Source: Ceratotherium simum simum (taxonomy: Eukaryota > Chordata > Mammalia > Perissodactyla > Rhinocerotidae). Taken from it: DNA of 64,000 nucleotides. The notes under the pieces are model-generated. The model made no database searches. It was not told where the DNA came from and worked only from the letters and a program-made list of their open reading frames with translations. How positions within the stretch are numbered: the first letter of the stretch is position 1; every line of letters starts with the position of its first letter. The position numbers and the translations under genes are program-made. The stretch lies in assembly GCF_000283155.1 (NCBI RefSeq), contig NW_004454193.1, positions 14,270,813-14,334,812 of the forward strand. Direction: 5' to 3'. Of the stretch, positions 45,215-54,649 are shown piece after piece.

Positions 45215-45400
45215 TATAGAAAAAGTTTAAACGTCATCATCTCACAGAAACCTTCTCTGGCCACCCCACTTAAAGTAGACTATGCCCCCAATTATTCTAT
45301 ATCATTTGACTTCGGAATGTGGCAGAGCCTCAAATCATATTTTCTGAACGAATGCATAAAATAACAGACATATTTGTTCTCTTGCCATGCCTCTAATTAC
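45215..45400 (+). repeat. L2 LINE fragment
   Basis: TCACAGAAACCTTCTCTGGCC, ACCCCACTTAAAGTAG and TTATTCTATATCATTTGAC match L2 at the 'ccttccctgaccaccc' region. Confidence 0.65.
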
Positions 45401-45404
45401 TACT

Positions 45405-45971
45405 GTAACACACTTGGCAAGAAATAGTCCCTAAAGGCATCAGCCCATGAATTCGAGAATAGCTCCAGTGTTTTATCCACAACCAACTACTTTGCCCCAT
45501 CACTGTCAGCATCCCATTCAGTTTACAATGTTTTATCTTGAAACTCCCTCTCTCTAGTTCAGACTGGCTATCTTACTCTGATGATGCTCATCTGGGCTGT
45601 ATTAACCCTTTACCACTATCTACTCAGATTTTAGCAGCAATGACTAGCTTGATCAGGCCTGGGCCCCTACATGTTAGATGTGGGGAAATGTACAACATCG
45701 TTCATAATACTGGCCAGAATTACGAAGAGTTAAACTAGGGTGGTAATAGTGGGAATTGGAAAAGGGAGATAATTCCACAAAACAAGATAGGACATCACCA
45801 TACACTGAAGGAGAGGATCTGAAAATGATGCAGATGTTATCAGAGCCACAGGCAGAAGAATGATGTTGACACTCACTGCAATTGGTAACTCAGGAGGAAG
45901 AGCAGAACAAAAGGAAGAGATGGTTGCTTCATTGTAGATATGTTGATAAATTTATTGAAAAAGGTATTTTG
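45405..45971. other. Unassigned DNA, host of the ERV-L insertion
   Basis: 45740-45965 is purine-rich and resembles 49540-49990 in style (GGAGATAATTCC, GAGGAAGAGCAGAAC). The two may be halves of one ancient repeat split by the provirus. The family is not assigned. Confidence 0.4.
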
Positions 45972-46459
45972 TGTAAGCCAGGGTTCTCCAGAGAGATAGC
46001 ACTAGTAGGAAAATATATATATATTGTGTATATAGTTGCTTATGAGGTATTGCTCATGTGATTATGGAGGCTAAGAAGTCCCTCAATTTGCCACCTGTAA
46101 GCTGGAGACCCAGGAAAGCAGTGGTGTAATTCAGTCCAAATCTGAAGGCCTGAGAACTAGGGGAGCTGATGATGTAAATCCTAGTTTGAGGGCAGGGGAA
46201 GATGAGATGAGATGTCCCAGCTCAAACAGGGAGGCAGGAAACAAGGGGCAAATTCCTCCTTCATCTGCCTTTTGTTCTATTCCGGCCCCCAACAGATTGG
46301 GTGATGCCCACCCACACTGGGGAGGGCAATCTACTTTCTTGAGTCCACCATTCAAATGCAAATCTCATCTGGAAACACCCTCACAGACAAACCCAGAAAG
46401 AATGTTTAATCTGGGAACCCTGTGGGAAGTCAAGTTGACACATAAAATTAAGCATCACA
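45972..46459 (-). repeat. MLT2-type 3' LTR of the ERV-L
   Basis: The minus strand starts TGTGATGCTTAATTTTATG and GTCAACTTGAC and ends CTCTGGAGAACCCTGGCTTACA, the signature ends of MLT2 (TG...CA). The 488-bp length fits the family. It includes a short TA-rich microsatellite near its 3' end (46014-46030). LTRs of this family carry promoter and polyadenylation signals in the intact state, but I did not identify a preserved one here. Confidence 0.85.
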
Positions 46460-46880
46460 CAACTAACTTTTGTCACCTTGGCACCCATACATATCTCCTT
46501 AAACCGTACTTAATCTCCAAATAAAGATAATAACAAAGTCATAATTCCACGTAACATGATACAACTATCCTGTACAACAAAAATGCACTAACTGCTTCCC
46601 CAGAAGAGGAGGTAAAGTCACTGAGTGATGCTTGACTCTTTTCCTTGATATTCCATAACTTAAATGCTATGATGTAAAATTAACAATACTTAAATACTAT
46701 GATATAAAAATCAATGCATCCTATGTTACATGAAAAAGGAATAAGAAAGGAAAAGAAAGAAAACAAAGAGATACACACACACTCATAGCAAATAACAAAG
46801 AAATACTCATGACAATTACAGTCCCTGTTTCTGTAACTGATCCCATGGTGACAGCTGGTATTTGTAATTACCTTCCTCCA
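46460..46880 (-). other. ERV-L region between dUTPase and 3' LTR
   Basis: AT-rich, non-coding, with a purine-rich patch on the plus strand at 46730-46775. No env-like frame is seen, consistent with ERV-L, which lacks env. No clear polypurine tract was identified next to the LTR. Confidence 0.55.
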
Positions 46881-47183
46881 CTACCCATTCTGTCCACTTT
46901 TGCCTTCAACAAATATCTCAACCAGTCGTGGTTCCTTACCTGGTATGGTGATCCAAACTTTCACTCCTGAAGGGTCCGGGCCATCAGTAGTCCTGCCTGG
47001 ATTGGATTGTTGTAGTTTTCCATAGACCTTAATCACTAGGCATGTTAATACTAAGAGATGCCCCAAAGGATCTGCCGTATTCCAGACATCCTCTCTCTTA
47101 CCTCCACTGTGGAGTAGTAGTTCAGTTTCCCTTTGGTAGTTAGGATCAATCACTCCAGCCAACACTGTAAATCCCTTCTTTGC
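46881..47183 (-). pseudogene. ERV-L dUTPase domain relic
   Basis: The minus-strand frame opens AGVIDPNYQ and continues with DPLGHLLVL, recognisable as the conserved GVID-type motif of retroviral dUTPases and the stretch after it. It is in the same frame as the integrase core upstream, separated by a stop at 47184-47186. The enzyme would hydrolyse dUTP during reverse transcription. Its place at the end of pol identifies the ERV-L class. Confidence 0.8.
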
Positions 47184-47186
47184 CTA

Positions 47187-47990
47187 TTGATTGAACCCAA
47201 AATTTCCTAGTGGGTCACTAGGGGTAATAAGGAATTGTGCCATTCCCATTTCCACCCCTTGATTATTGGACTTGTGAATCCTGGCTATGAGAGAAATAGC
47301 ACCGTACATTGGATGCAGATTCAGAGCATAAACAGCCTTCTGGAGAACCTTGGCCCATCCCTTCAAGGTACCGCCATCTAGCTGGCACTGTAACTGAATT
47401 TTCAAAAGGCCATTCCACCATTCTATCAAGCCAGCTGCTTCAGAATGGTGGAGAATATGGTAAGACCAGGGAATTCTGTGAGTGTGGGCCCTTTGCCACA
47501 CTTCTTATGCTGTGAAGTGAGTTCCTTGATCAGAATTAATGCTGGGTGGAATATCATGATGGTGGATAAGGCATTCTGTAAGTCTATAGATGGTAGTATT
47601 GCCAGAAGCATTGCATCCAGGGAAAGCAAATCGGTATCCAGAGTAAGTGACTATCCCAGTAAAAACAAAACACTGCCCCTTCCACAGTTGGAAGCAGTCC
47701 AATGTAATCAACCTGCCAACAGGTAGCTGGCTGATCACCCCAGAGAATGTTGCCATATCAAGGGCTCAGTGTTGATCTCTGTTGCTGGCAGATTGGGCAT
47801 TCAGCAGTGGCCATAGCCAGTTCAACCTGGGTGAGTGGAAGACTGTGTTGCTAAGCCCATACATAACTTCTATCCCTGCCACCATGGCCATTTTGTTCAT
47901 AAGCTTTTGAGGTGATTACAGGGGTGGCTGAGGAAAGAGGCTGACTGGCATCCACAGAATGGTTTATCCTACCCACTTGAATATTAAAAT
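47187..47990 (-). pseudogene. ERV-L integrase relic
   Basis: Integrase inserts proviral DNA. The zinc finger is partly visible: NGHGG (second His) and CPIC (47788-47799), while the first His position appears to be Tyr. In the core, a WQVDYIG motif with the first catalytic Asp can be read in a different frame. The second catalytic Asp (SDQG, 47529-47531) and the Glu (GLIE, 47421-47423) lie in one frame with exactly 35 residues between them. This is the DD35E spacing, although a stop at 47505-47507 falls between. A further stop at 47184-47186 separates it from dUTPase. Confidence 0.85.
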
Positions 47991-48545
47991 CTTCCTCTGC
48001 AGAAGCAACTCTTTGGTGAGCATTCATATGGGACACAAATATCTTCACATTTTTTGCCCATTCAGAGAGGTCAATCCACATACCTCTTCTCCAGATATTT
48101 TTGCCGCCAATTTTCCAATAATGTTCCCTCCAAGTCCCTGACCATCCAGCCAAACCATTGGCCACAGTCTATGAATTAGTATATAATCACACATTTGGCC
48201 ATTTCTCCTTCTAAGCAAAGTGGACAACCAGCTGCACTCCTTGAAGTTATCCCTACTGGATTTCCTTCACCACTATCTCTCAGGGATGTCCCAAAGAGCT
48301 GCTCCATGTTGCAGCTGTCCACTTTCAGTTTGTGCCTGCATATCAAGCAGAAGTATCTACAAACCAAGCCCCAGTGTTCTCTTCTTCTGTTAACTGATCA
48401 TAGAGAACTCCCCCATGAGACCACAGTGGAGGCTGGATGAGAGAAGGCAATGTAGCCGAAGAGGGTACCATGGGCATGAGGGCCACTTCTTCACATAGCT
48501 TGCTTATGCCCTCAGGGCCCAACCACATATATACTACTTCCATTT
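47965..48545 (-). pseudogene. ERV-L RNase H relic
   Basis: RNase H removes the RNA strand during reverse transcription. The minus-strand frame ending at 48343 closes with AWFVDTSA, where the first catalytic Asp is kept (48355-48357). The frame from 48165 holds NGLAGWSG, SHMNAHQ and EEDFNIQVGR. At the last of these the final catalytic Asp of the family appears to be Gly (47971-47973). Between these frames lies a shift near 48170-48340. Confidence 0.78.
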
Positions 48546-48649
48546 ATTGATAGAGTGATGCTATGCACACCCAACTTTATGACTTGGTGGATCAGATAAC
48601 ACTCAGATCATGATGGGCATCTCAGGTCACATGGTAACTTAGTGGCCAT

Positions 48650-49350
48650 TGGTTACATTCAATCTCTGTTAAGGCCCAGTAGCAGGCTAAGAGGTGTTTC
48701 TCAAAAGGAAAGTAGTTATCTGCAGACGATAACTTCTCCAAAATCCTAAGGTCTGCACTGCATATCAGCTATAGGGGCCTGACAAAGGCCCCAAACAGCA
48801 TCCCTATCTGTCACTGATGCTTCAAGCACCATTGGATCCGCTGGATCATATAGCCCAAGTGACAGAGCAGTTTTCACAACAGCCTAGACCTGTTGCAGAG
48901 CCTTCTTTTGTTCCAGGCCTCTACTAGCTTTTCACTGAAGTGGAAGGCCCTTGAAGTTTAGTCACATTTATTTCCCACCTTCTGACACACAAATATCTTA
49001 GAAGTAAGTCCAGAGTAGTTGCTCTTTCTTGCTCACTAGGTCCAATTAGCATCGTGTCATCAATGTAATGGACCAATGTGATATCTTGTGGAAGGTAAAG
49101 GTAGTCAAGATGCCTGCGAAATAAATTATGACATAAGGCTGGAGAGTTGATATACCCCTGAGGTAGAACAATGAAGGAGTATTGCTGGCCTTGCCAGCTG
49201 AAAGAAAACTGTTTCTGGTGGACCTTATAGACAGGGATGGAGAAGAGGGCATTTCCCAGATCAATAGCTGCATATCAGGTACCAGGGGATGTGTTAATGT
49301 GCTCAAACAATGAAATGACGTCTGGTACAGCATTTGCAATTGGAGTCACC
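48650..49350 (-). pseudogene. ERV-L reverse transcriptase relic, N-terminus missing
   Basis: The polymerase active site reads YIDD on the minus strand at 49056-49067, the Y-x-DD motif with an Ile. Upstream blocks of the palm domain are recognisable but spread over several frames, for example between 49046 and 49339. The relic begins abruptly near 49350 next to an MLT1-like LTR fragment, so the fingers and part of the palm are gone. The connection to RNase H runs through 48650-48550 without a clean frame. Confidence 0.82.
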
Positions 49351-49361
49351 CCCTGGTGGAG

Positions 49362-49500
49362 TGTCTCAGTCCATTTGGGCTGCTACAGCACTATACTAAA
49401 TGCTGGATGGCTTATAAACAACAGAAATTGATTTCTTACGGGTCTGGAGGCTGGGAAGTCCATGATCAAAATGTGAGTAGATTCCATTTCTGGTGAGAGC
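49362..49500 (-). repeat. MLT1-type MaLR LTR 3' fragment inside the ERV-L
   Basis: The plus strand starts TGTCTCAGTCCATTTGGGC and continues GGCTTATAAACAACAGAAAT and GTCTGGAGGCTGGGAAGTCC, the reverse complement of the MLT1 3' end. Only about 140 bases are present. It sits between the start of the provirus LTR and the reverse transcriptase. Confidence 0.7.
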
Positions 49501-49533
49501 CAGTGAAGTTGACACATAAAATTAACCATCACA
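49501..49533 (-). repeat. Remnant of the ERV-L 5' LTR start
   Basis: AGTTGACACATAAAATTAACC and ATCACA reproduce the outer end of the LTR at 46427-46459. Only this terminal stub survives, so the 5' LTR is otherwise deleted or replaced. Confidence 0.75.
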
Positions 49534-49539
49534 AGAAGG

Positions 49540-49978
49540 TTGAGAATACAGAGAATCTGAAAGATACAGAGATTTTAAGCAGTGACGGTTGAAAAATGCT
49601 GCTACCTTTCACTGGACTTGGGAGCAAACAAGAGGAGGATGATTGGTTCCGTTGCAGAAATGTTGAGGGCTATAGATCAAGCAAGCAATTTTAAAGAGCA
49701 GTGTTACTCTTTTGTAAGAATCCAGTACTCAAGTTACATGTTTCTGATTCACTATATAGATGACAAAAGAAGGAAATGAAATTGATGGTAATACCAAGCG
49801 AGTGAAAAAAAAGAGAAGAGAATTGTCCACGAGTGGAATCTTGGGGGAGGGAGATAATGAAATAGAAATATGATCAGAGAGGGAGAGGGAGAGCCAGGAG
49901 CAAAGCAAGAGTAGAGGAAGGATATGGATTCAAGGAGAAAAATAAAGGAAATAGCATCAAATATACAGGAGAGGTCAG
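49540..49978. other. Purine-rich unassigned DNA
   Basis: Words such as GAGAATACAGAGAATC, AGGAGGATGATTGG and GGAGAGGTCAGAGAAATAAAGG suggest an ancient repeat, possibly continuous with 45740-45965 on the other side of the provirus. The family is not assigned. Confidence 0.42.
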
Positions 49979-49991
49979 AGAAATAAAGGCA

Positions 49992-50210
49992 GGGCCGGCT
50001 CCGTGGCTTAGCGGTTAAGTGCACGCGCTCTGATGCTGGCGGCCCGGGTTCGGATCCCGGGCGCGCCCCAAGGCACCACTTCTCCGTCCAGCGCGAGGCC
50101 GAGTCCCACGTACAGCAACTAGAAGGATGTGAACCTATGACATACAACTATCTGCTGGGGCTTTGGGGGGAAAAAAATGAATAAATAAAATCTTTAAAAA
50201 AAAAAAAAAA
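49992..50210 (+). mobile_element. Young-looking ERE SINE with intact tRNA-like head
   Basis: The head GGGCCGGCTCCGTGGC, A-box region GTGGCTTAGCGGTTAAG and B-box GGTTCGGATCC are close to consensus and rich in undecayed CpG (GGGCGCGCCCC). The body has CAGCAACTAGAAGGATGTG and CTGGGGCTTTGGGG. It then goes straight to an AATAAAATC tail and a run of 15 or 16 A, lacking the two GATGTTAGC modules, so it belongs to a shorter subfamily. AGAAATAAAGGCA flanks it perfectly (49979-49991, 50211-50223). This is the youngest-looking insertion in the window. Confidence 0.96.
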
Positions 50211-50224
50211 AGAAATAAAGGCAA

Positions 50225-50380
50225 AGTCAAAACTTTCCTCGTGTGGAATTTATAAAAATTTTTGTGACCTTAGTTCAAACAGTCATGGGAGATCCTTGGA
50301 CTTGGGGGCAGATTGCAGTAGACTGACAAGTATAAATGAGGACAGGCAGATTTTTATGAGGTGTAACATGTTCTTTTTGG
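50225..50380. other. Unassigned DNA
   Basis: Continuation of the DNA that hosts the ERE. Nothing nameable. Confidence 0.4.
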
Positions 50381-50384
50381 AAAT

Positions 50385-50560
50385 GATATGCTCAAGACCT
50401 TAAAAAATTTTGTTCCTTCAGTCTTGAAATAGCTTCCTCCAGATAACTGGCAGGACCTCTGTCCTTTATCTAATTCAGGTCTCTGCTCAACTATCAGCTC
50501 CAGAGAGGGCTGCCCTGAACACCTGTGCTTCTATCTTCTGCTTCCCCCACTAGACCCATT
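50385..50560 (+). repeat. L2 LINE, left part
   Basis: TAGCTTCCTCCAGATAACTGG, ATTCAGGTCTCTGCTCAACT and AGAGAGGGCTGCCCTGAAC match L2. It is interrupted by an LTR and resumes near 51003. Confidence 0.8.
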
Positions 50561-51000
50561 CTCTACCCTTGTCTATCCTGCTCTGTGTCCTACTAGGCTG
50601 ACTAGTATTTACTGCATAGACAAACTTCCTATTTCTGGTGGGGTTTGTCCATTGGGGAAACCCCAGCTGGAGACTAGAAGGAGGAAGGAGTGTTAGCTTG
50701 GAGTACTTATTCCTCTGCTCTTTTTTGTGGGAGTCACCACTAAAGACATAGTTCCTTGTCATGTGGCTCTTTCCATAAACTCTCTCTCTACTCCAGATTC
50801 TACTCTGGACTCCTTTAGGCCTGGTATGGTTATGTACACAGCTAATACTATACCCAGAAGTATCAAACCATCCTTTGGGATTTCCCTACACCTCGTTCAT
50901 ATGTTTACAAATAGTCTCTTTATTAAATGACCCTCAATTATCCCAATTTGAATGCGTCATCTGGTTCCTGCAAGAACCATAACCAATATGAACCCTATAT
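50561..51000 (+). repeat. Solitary old LTR inserted in L2
   Basis: The block AGGCTGACTAGTATTTACTGC, TGTGGGAGTCACCACTAAAG, GTCATGTGGCTCTTTCC and TTATCCCAATTTGAATGCG ends in GAACCATAACCAATATGA, near an ATTAAA signal (50923). Order and ends fit an old mammalian solo LTR. It splits the L2 cleanly. The family is not named with confidence. Confidence 0.55.
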
Positions 51001-51002
51001 AA

Positions 51003-51240
51003 AATAGCAGTCCCGTAACTCTTATCCCTTTACTGTGCTTTATTTTCCTTCAGGACACTGATAACCCTTTAGCATGGTTATATATCTGTTTCCAATCTAT
51101 CTTGATCACTATAGTATGAGCCCCACAAGTTGATGGCTTCGTCTATTTTGTTTACTGCTATATGCCATCCCCTAGAACAATGTCTGGCATATAGTAGGTG
51201 CCCAATATATAAGTATTCAATAAATATGCATATAAATTAT
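51003..51240 (+). repeat. L2 LINE, right part with 3' end
   Basis: CTATAGTATGAGCCCCACAAG, CCCCTAGAACAATGTCTGGC and ATATAGTAGGTGCCCAATAT, then TTCAATAAATATG, are the classic L2 3' end and complete the copy begun at 50385. Confidence 0.85.
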
Positions 51241-51323
51241 ACACCACATGTTTATCATAGCATTACCATTTATCTTTACTTTTTCACCTCTTCTTCTAAT
51301 ATTTTTTGAGTAATAAAAATTTA

Positions 51324-51480
51324 TTTATTTATTATTATTTTTTGGTGAGGAAGATTGGGATGCTGCCACAGCATGGCTTGATGAGCAGTGTGTCAGTCGG
51401 TGCCTGGAATTCAAAACTGCAAACCCTGGGCTGCTGAAGCAAAGCACGTGAACTCAACCACTATACCACCAGGTCAGCCC
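51324..51480 (-). mobile_element. ERE SINE with internal deletion
   Basis: Minus-strand ERE. The T-rich tail and GGTGAGGAAGATTGG are followed directly by ATGCTGCCACAGCATGGC, so both tail modules are mostly deleted. The head complement ends in CACCAGGTCAGCCC. AAAAATTTA occurs at 51315-51323 and 51485-51493, a possible duplication. The copy is strongly diverged. Confidence 0.82.
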
Positions 51481-51607
51481 AAGAAAAAATTTACTTTTAT
51501 ATTCTAAATTGTTTTGACACTACCGTAATCATTAATAAGTAATCATACCCTAGAAGTTTCAAATTCTAAGAAAACTTTGCATGTATGATTTCTTTAAAAA
51601 TGCAATC

Positions 51608-51637
51608 GTGTGTGTGTAGGGGTGTGTGTGTGTGTAT
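51608..51637 (+). repeat. (GT)n microsatellite, interrupted
   Basis: Two GT runs separated by AGGG. Confidence 0.88.
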
Positions 51638-51639
51638 GA

Positions 51640-52235
51640 TGGATATTCCAAAATTACTTTACTTCATGCATTTGTAAGGACTGAGTTTCTATTTACCTAC
51701 TGCTATTTCAGAGTTTTGAATTGACTGAATGAATCCATGTTTCAGGGAGTATGTATATTCCGGGAGGAAATTGGAGGGGAGATTGTAATAAAAGAGAAAA
51801 ATAACATACCAATCTGTACTTCAATTTAACAGAACCTTGTCAAAAGTACTGTTTGAAATCATTTTATATCCACTAACAAACCAGAGAACATTCAGAGATT
51901 GCCAAAAAAAAAAAAAGATAATTGCATCTTTTAAAATTTTAAGCAGTATGATGTATTTAAATGTGAGCTATTTTTGAGTATTTAAGCCTCACATATACAT
52001 TTTTAATTTTGATTGTTCCAATGAGCTATTTGCTAGGGATATACTTCAAAAAGAACTACCAACACGGTTAACTCACCACTTATACTTGCCCACTATATAA
52101 TTACATATAAGATAGCTTTTTAAAAATCACTGCTCTGTTAAAAGAAATAGTGTATGATATAATAGAACCAAGTAGGTAGCACAGATTCATAATAACCTTT
52201 ACAGCATCCCCATAATTGTTTGCAATAATAATAAG
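51640..52235. other. Unassigned AT-rich DNA
   Basis: Contains a 13-A run at about 51904. Nothing else recognised. Confidence 0.4.
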
Positions 52236-52239
52236 AAAA

Positions 52240-52455
52240 CTATATTGCCTTGTGTGAGTTCTTATAATGTACCAATGTTTTCATATGAGTAATTTCATTT
52301 CATATTCATAACAAACCTGTGAGGAGTATTATTATCCTTAATTTTATACGAAAAAACTGAGTAATGAAGCAGTTAAAGGGCTTATTTGAGATCATTCAGT
52401 AAGTGAGTGATGAAGCTAAGATACAAGTTAAGGTCTTTCATTAGGCCCTACTCAG
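52240..52455 (-). repeat. MIR SINE, near full length
   Basis: GAGTTCTTATAATGTACC, CAAACCTGTGAGGAGTATTATT, ATCATTCAGTAAGTGAGTGA and AGCTAAGATACAAGTTAAGG are reverse MIR. A forward MIR begins about 20 bases later. Confidence 0.86.
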
Positions 52456-52474
52456 ATGAAATTGTATTTGAATA

Positions 52475-52630
52475 CCCTCCCACAGAAAATCTATGACTTT
52501 GGGCAGATCATTTACATTTTCTGATTCTCAGTTTCTGCAACTGTAAAATTGTGAGTAGCAATACTTGGGTTATAATATTTTGATGAAGATTAAATTATGT
52601 AATATGTAACTAGTTAAAAAATTGATACAT
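52475..52630 (+). repeat. MIR SINE fragment
   Basis: TGACTTTGGGCAGATCATTT, GATTCTCAGTTTCTGCAACTG and AAGATTAAATTATGTAAT give MIR on the + strand, opposite to its left neighbour. Confidence 0.8.
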
Positions 52631-52634
52631 GGTG

Positions 52635-54065
52635 ATGACAATAATACTAGGAGTAATAGTAGCAAGTCAAGAAGACGCAATTGTGGTTTTGTTGTTATTC
52701 TGATTCTCAATTCTGTGATTTAAATTTGAATTCTATTTGGAGTCTAGAGTATTTAGTTCCATAGAACTGTAAATGCATTGATCATTGTGTTTCTTCCTAA
52801 ACGATCTGAAATGTTTTCAAATTTTTCTTGGGAAAAAAAATCTTTGGCATTTATAGAGATATGAAGATCAAATGGTTGTATATCTTCAGTAGCAGCCTTC
52901 AGTACATTGATATGTAATTATCACATCATTAAATCCACTAAAATGAGGCAATGGAGAAGACTCTTTGTTTCCACCCAATAAGTGGTAGAAAATTTCCGTA
53001 GGTTCAGAGAAGATTAGGTTCCAAATCCTTTCTTTTTTAAATCCACTTTCTCTTTGCTTTTAGTGAAAACATGGAAATTCCTAGTAGTTTAGCTTGCTAA
53101 TTTGTAAAATTGGCATAATACTAGGTGTTCCTGTATGCCTGCAAGGGAGTTAAGTGATTCAAGCTCTGTATTAGGATAGCCTGGGTCATACTGGATTAAC
53201 AAGCAACCTCAAAGTGTCAGTGTCATGTCAAAACACGCAACGCTAATCGTTGGTCCAGGTGATTCTCTAGACCAGCTGTCCTCTACATGTTATCCCAGCA
53301 TCCTTGGCTGCCTCTACGTGAATGCATGCTTCCACAAACATTGTTGCAGGGAAAGCATGGTTTGGAGAGTTGAACACCAACAATCAAACACTTCCAACTG
53401 GAACTGATGAATATAATTTGTACTTGTATTTTATGGTTTAAAAGCAAATCATATGGCTATACACGTAACTTTGAGAAGTGGAGAACTCAACTCCTCCCGT
53501 GGACTCAGAAGTAGATGAAAACCATGTATTGATGAACACCGTGTTACCTACCACAACTGAGATCATAATTGACAAGAAGAGTCTCTTCAAAGATGATAAA
53601 CCACAAACTCCACACTGACGCAGATCACAAAGCAGTTTATTTTATAAGAACAGAACATGGCTGTATGCAAATAACTTCTCTGCTATAACAGGTTATTCTT
53701 AATCTAGAATATGTTGCCTACTACCTACTATCAGAGAGAAACAGAAAATTCCTGCAATGTCATAACAAGTCTCAGGGCTGAGAAAACAATGGATCCTGCT
53801 CAAAGAGGCAGATATTAGAACTAGAGAGGCTTACTGTGTATTTACGTGAAAACTGTAACAACCATTTTGCTGTTTATATTGATGCACAGAAAGAACAGAT
53901 TCTATAACTCAGCCTTGCATGAACACAAATAGACACCACTGCAGAGGTTACAAATGAAGGCCCCAGATGTAATGTGTGATCATTAAGCAATTGCAATATG
54001 AGATATTGAGAAATATCTGAAATTGGCATTTTAAGCTTTCCATAAGAAAATACAATTTGAATTTA
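52635..54065. other. Unassigned DNA
   Basis: No gene and no nameable repeat. 53045-53170 has faint MIR-like words that I do not trust. Frames are short. Confidence 0.4.
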
Positions 54066-54069
54066 GATA

Positions 54070-54645
54070 GTTTCTTTTATGGTTTCATTCATCCTTTCTC
54101 AATTCTTTCTCTTGTATTTGTAAAGCCTGACAATAAAGAACCTCATAAGTTCCTGTTTCTGTTTGCTCTGTGGGCTGAGTGAAGAGATGCTGTTGGTTTC
54201 CCAACTGGATCCACTTTATTAGGATGGTACCTCCATCTCCCGTTTGCTTTTGCTGTTGACTGCTAATGGCTAATACTTGCACCCGTCTTCTCCAGAGCAT
54301 TGCCCTTGACTGACAGGAGCCAACTGGCCCAGAGATGTCTGGGATGATGGGAAATATACATCTCACACCTTCAAGGCAGCCTGTAGCCAAAGAGTGACTG
54401 ATGTTCTAATCTAGCAGCTTTGCCTTCTTGCCTCCAGGTGGGACATCTGTGAAACACTGTATCTCCAGAATTTCCTGTGATAGGAAGTTGAAGCTGGGCT
54501 CTGGAAACCACATCTCTGCCTAGGTTTTTTTTCCTATTCTTGCCTCTTCCCTCATTCCTTATAGATTTCTCCCGAGAGCACTCTTTCAAAAAACTGCTTT
54601 CACAAGAAATCTTGTCTCAGGCTCTGCTTCCAGGCCTGACCTAAG
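54070..54645 (+). repeat. Possible old LTR
   Basis: The end GAAATCTTGTCTCAGGCTCTG, CTTCCAGGC, CTGACCTAAGACACTGG resembles LTRs of the ERV-L/LTR16 kind that end '...ggctctgcttc...cctaagaca'. The upstream CCCGAGAGCACTCTTTC fits that picture. The left border is a guess and no internal ERV sequence is attached. A minus-strand 101-codon frame at 54085-54390 has no domain. Confidence 0.42.
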
Positions 54646-54649
54646 ACAC

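Larger units (their letters stand above)
45972..49533 (-). mobile_element. Degenerate ERV-L (class III) provirus with MLT2-type LTR
   Basis: On the minus strand the order is 5' LTR remnant (49501-49533), MLT1-like intrusion (49362-49500), partial reverse transcriptase, RNase H, integrase, dUTPase and 3' LTR (45972-46459). A dUTPase placed after integrase, no env and MLT2-type LTRs are hallmarks of ERV-L. Gag, protease and the N-terminal part of reverse transcriptase are absent. The five bases on each side (TTTTG and AGAAG) do not match, so no target duplication can be shown. It cannot be functional, given stops and frameshifts throughout. Confidence 0.88.

Noticed and set aside
46186..46524. 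112-codon plus-strand open frame
   Set aside because: It overlaps the MLT2-type LTR in antisense, with no domain.
45967..49538. Target-site duplication around the ERV-L
   Set aside because: TTTTG and AGAAG do not match, so no duplication can be claimed. The 5' end is rearranged.
49752..50147. 131-codon minus-strand open frame
   Set aside because: It runs through the antisense of a young ERE SINE and purine-rich flanking DNA, so it has no independent coding signal.
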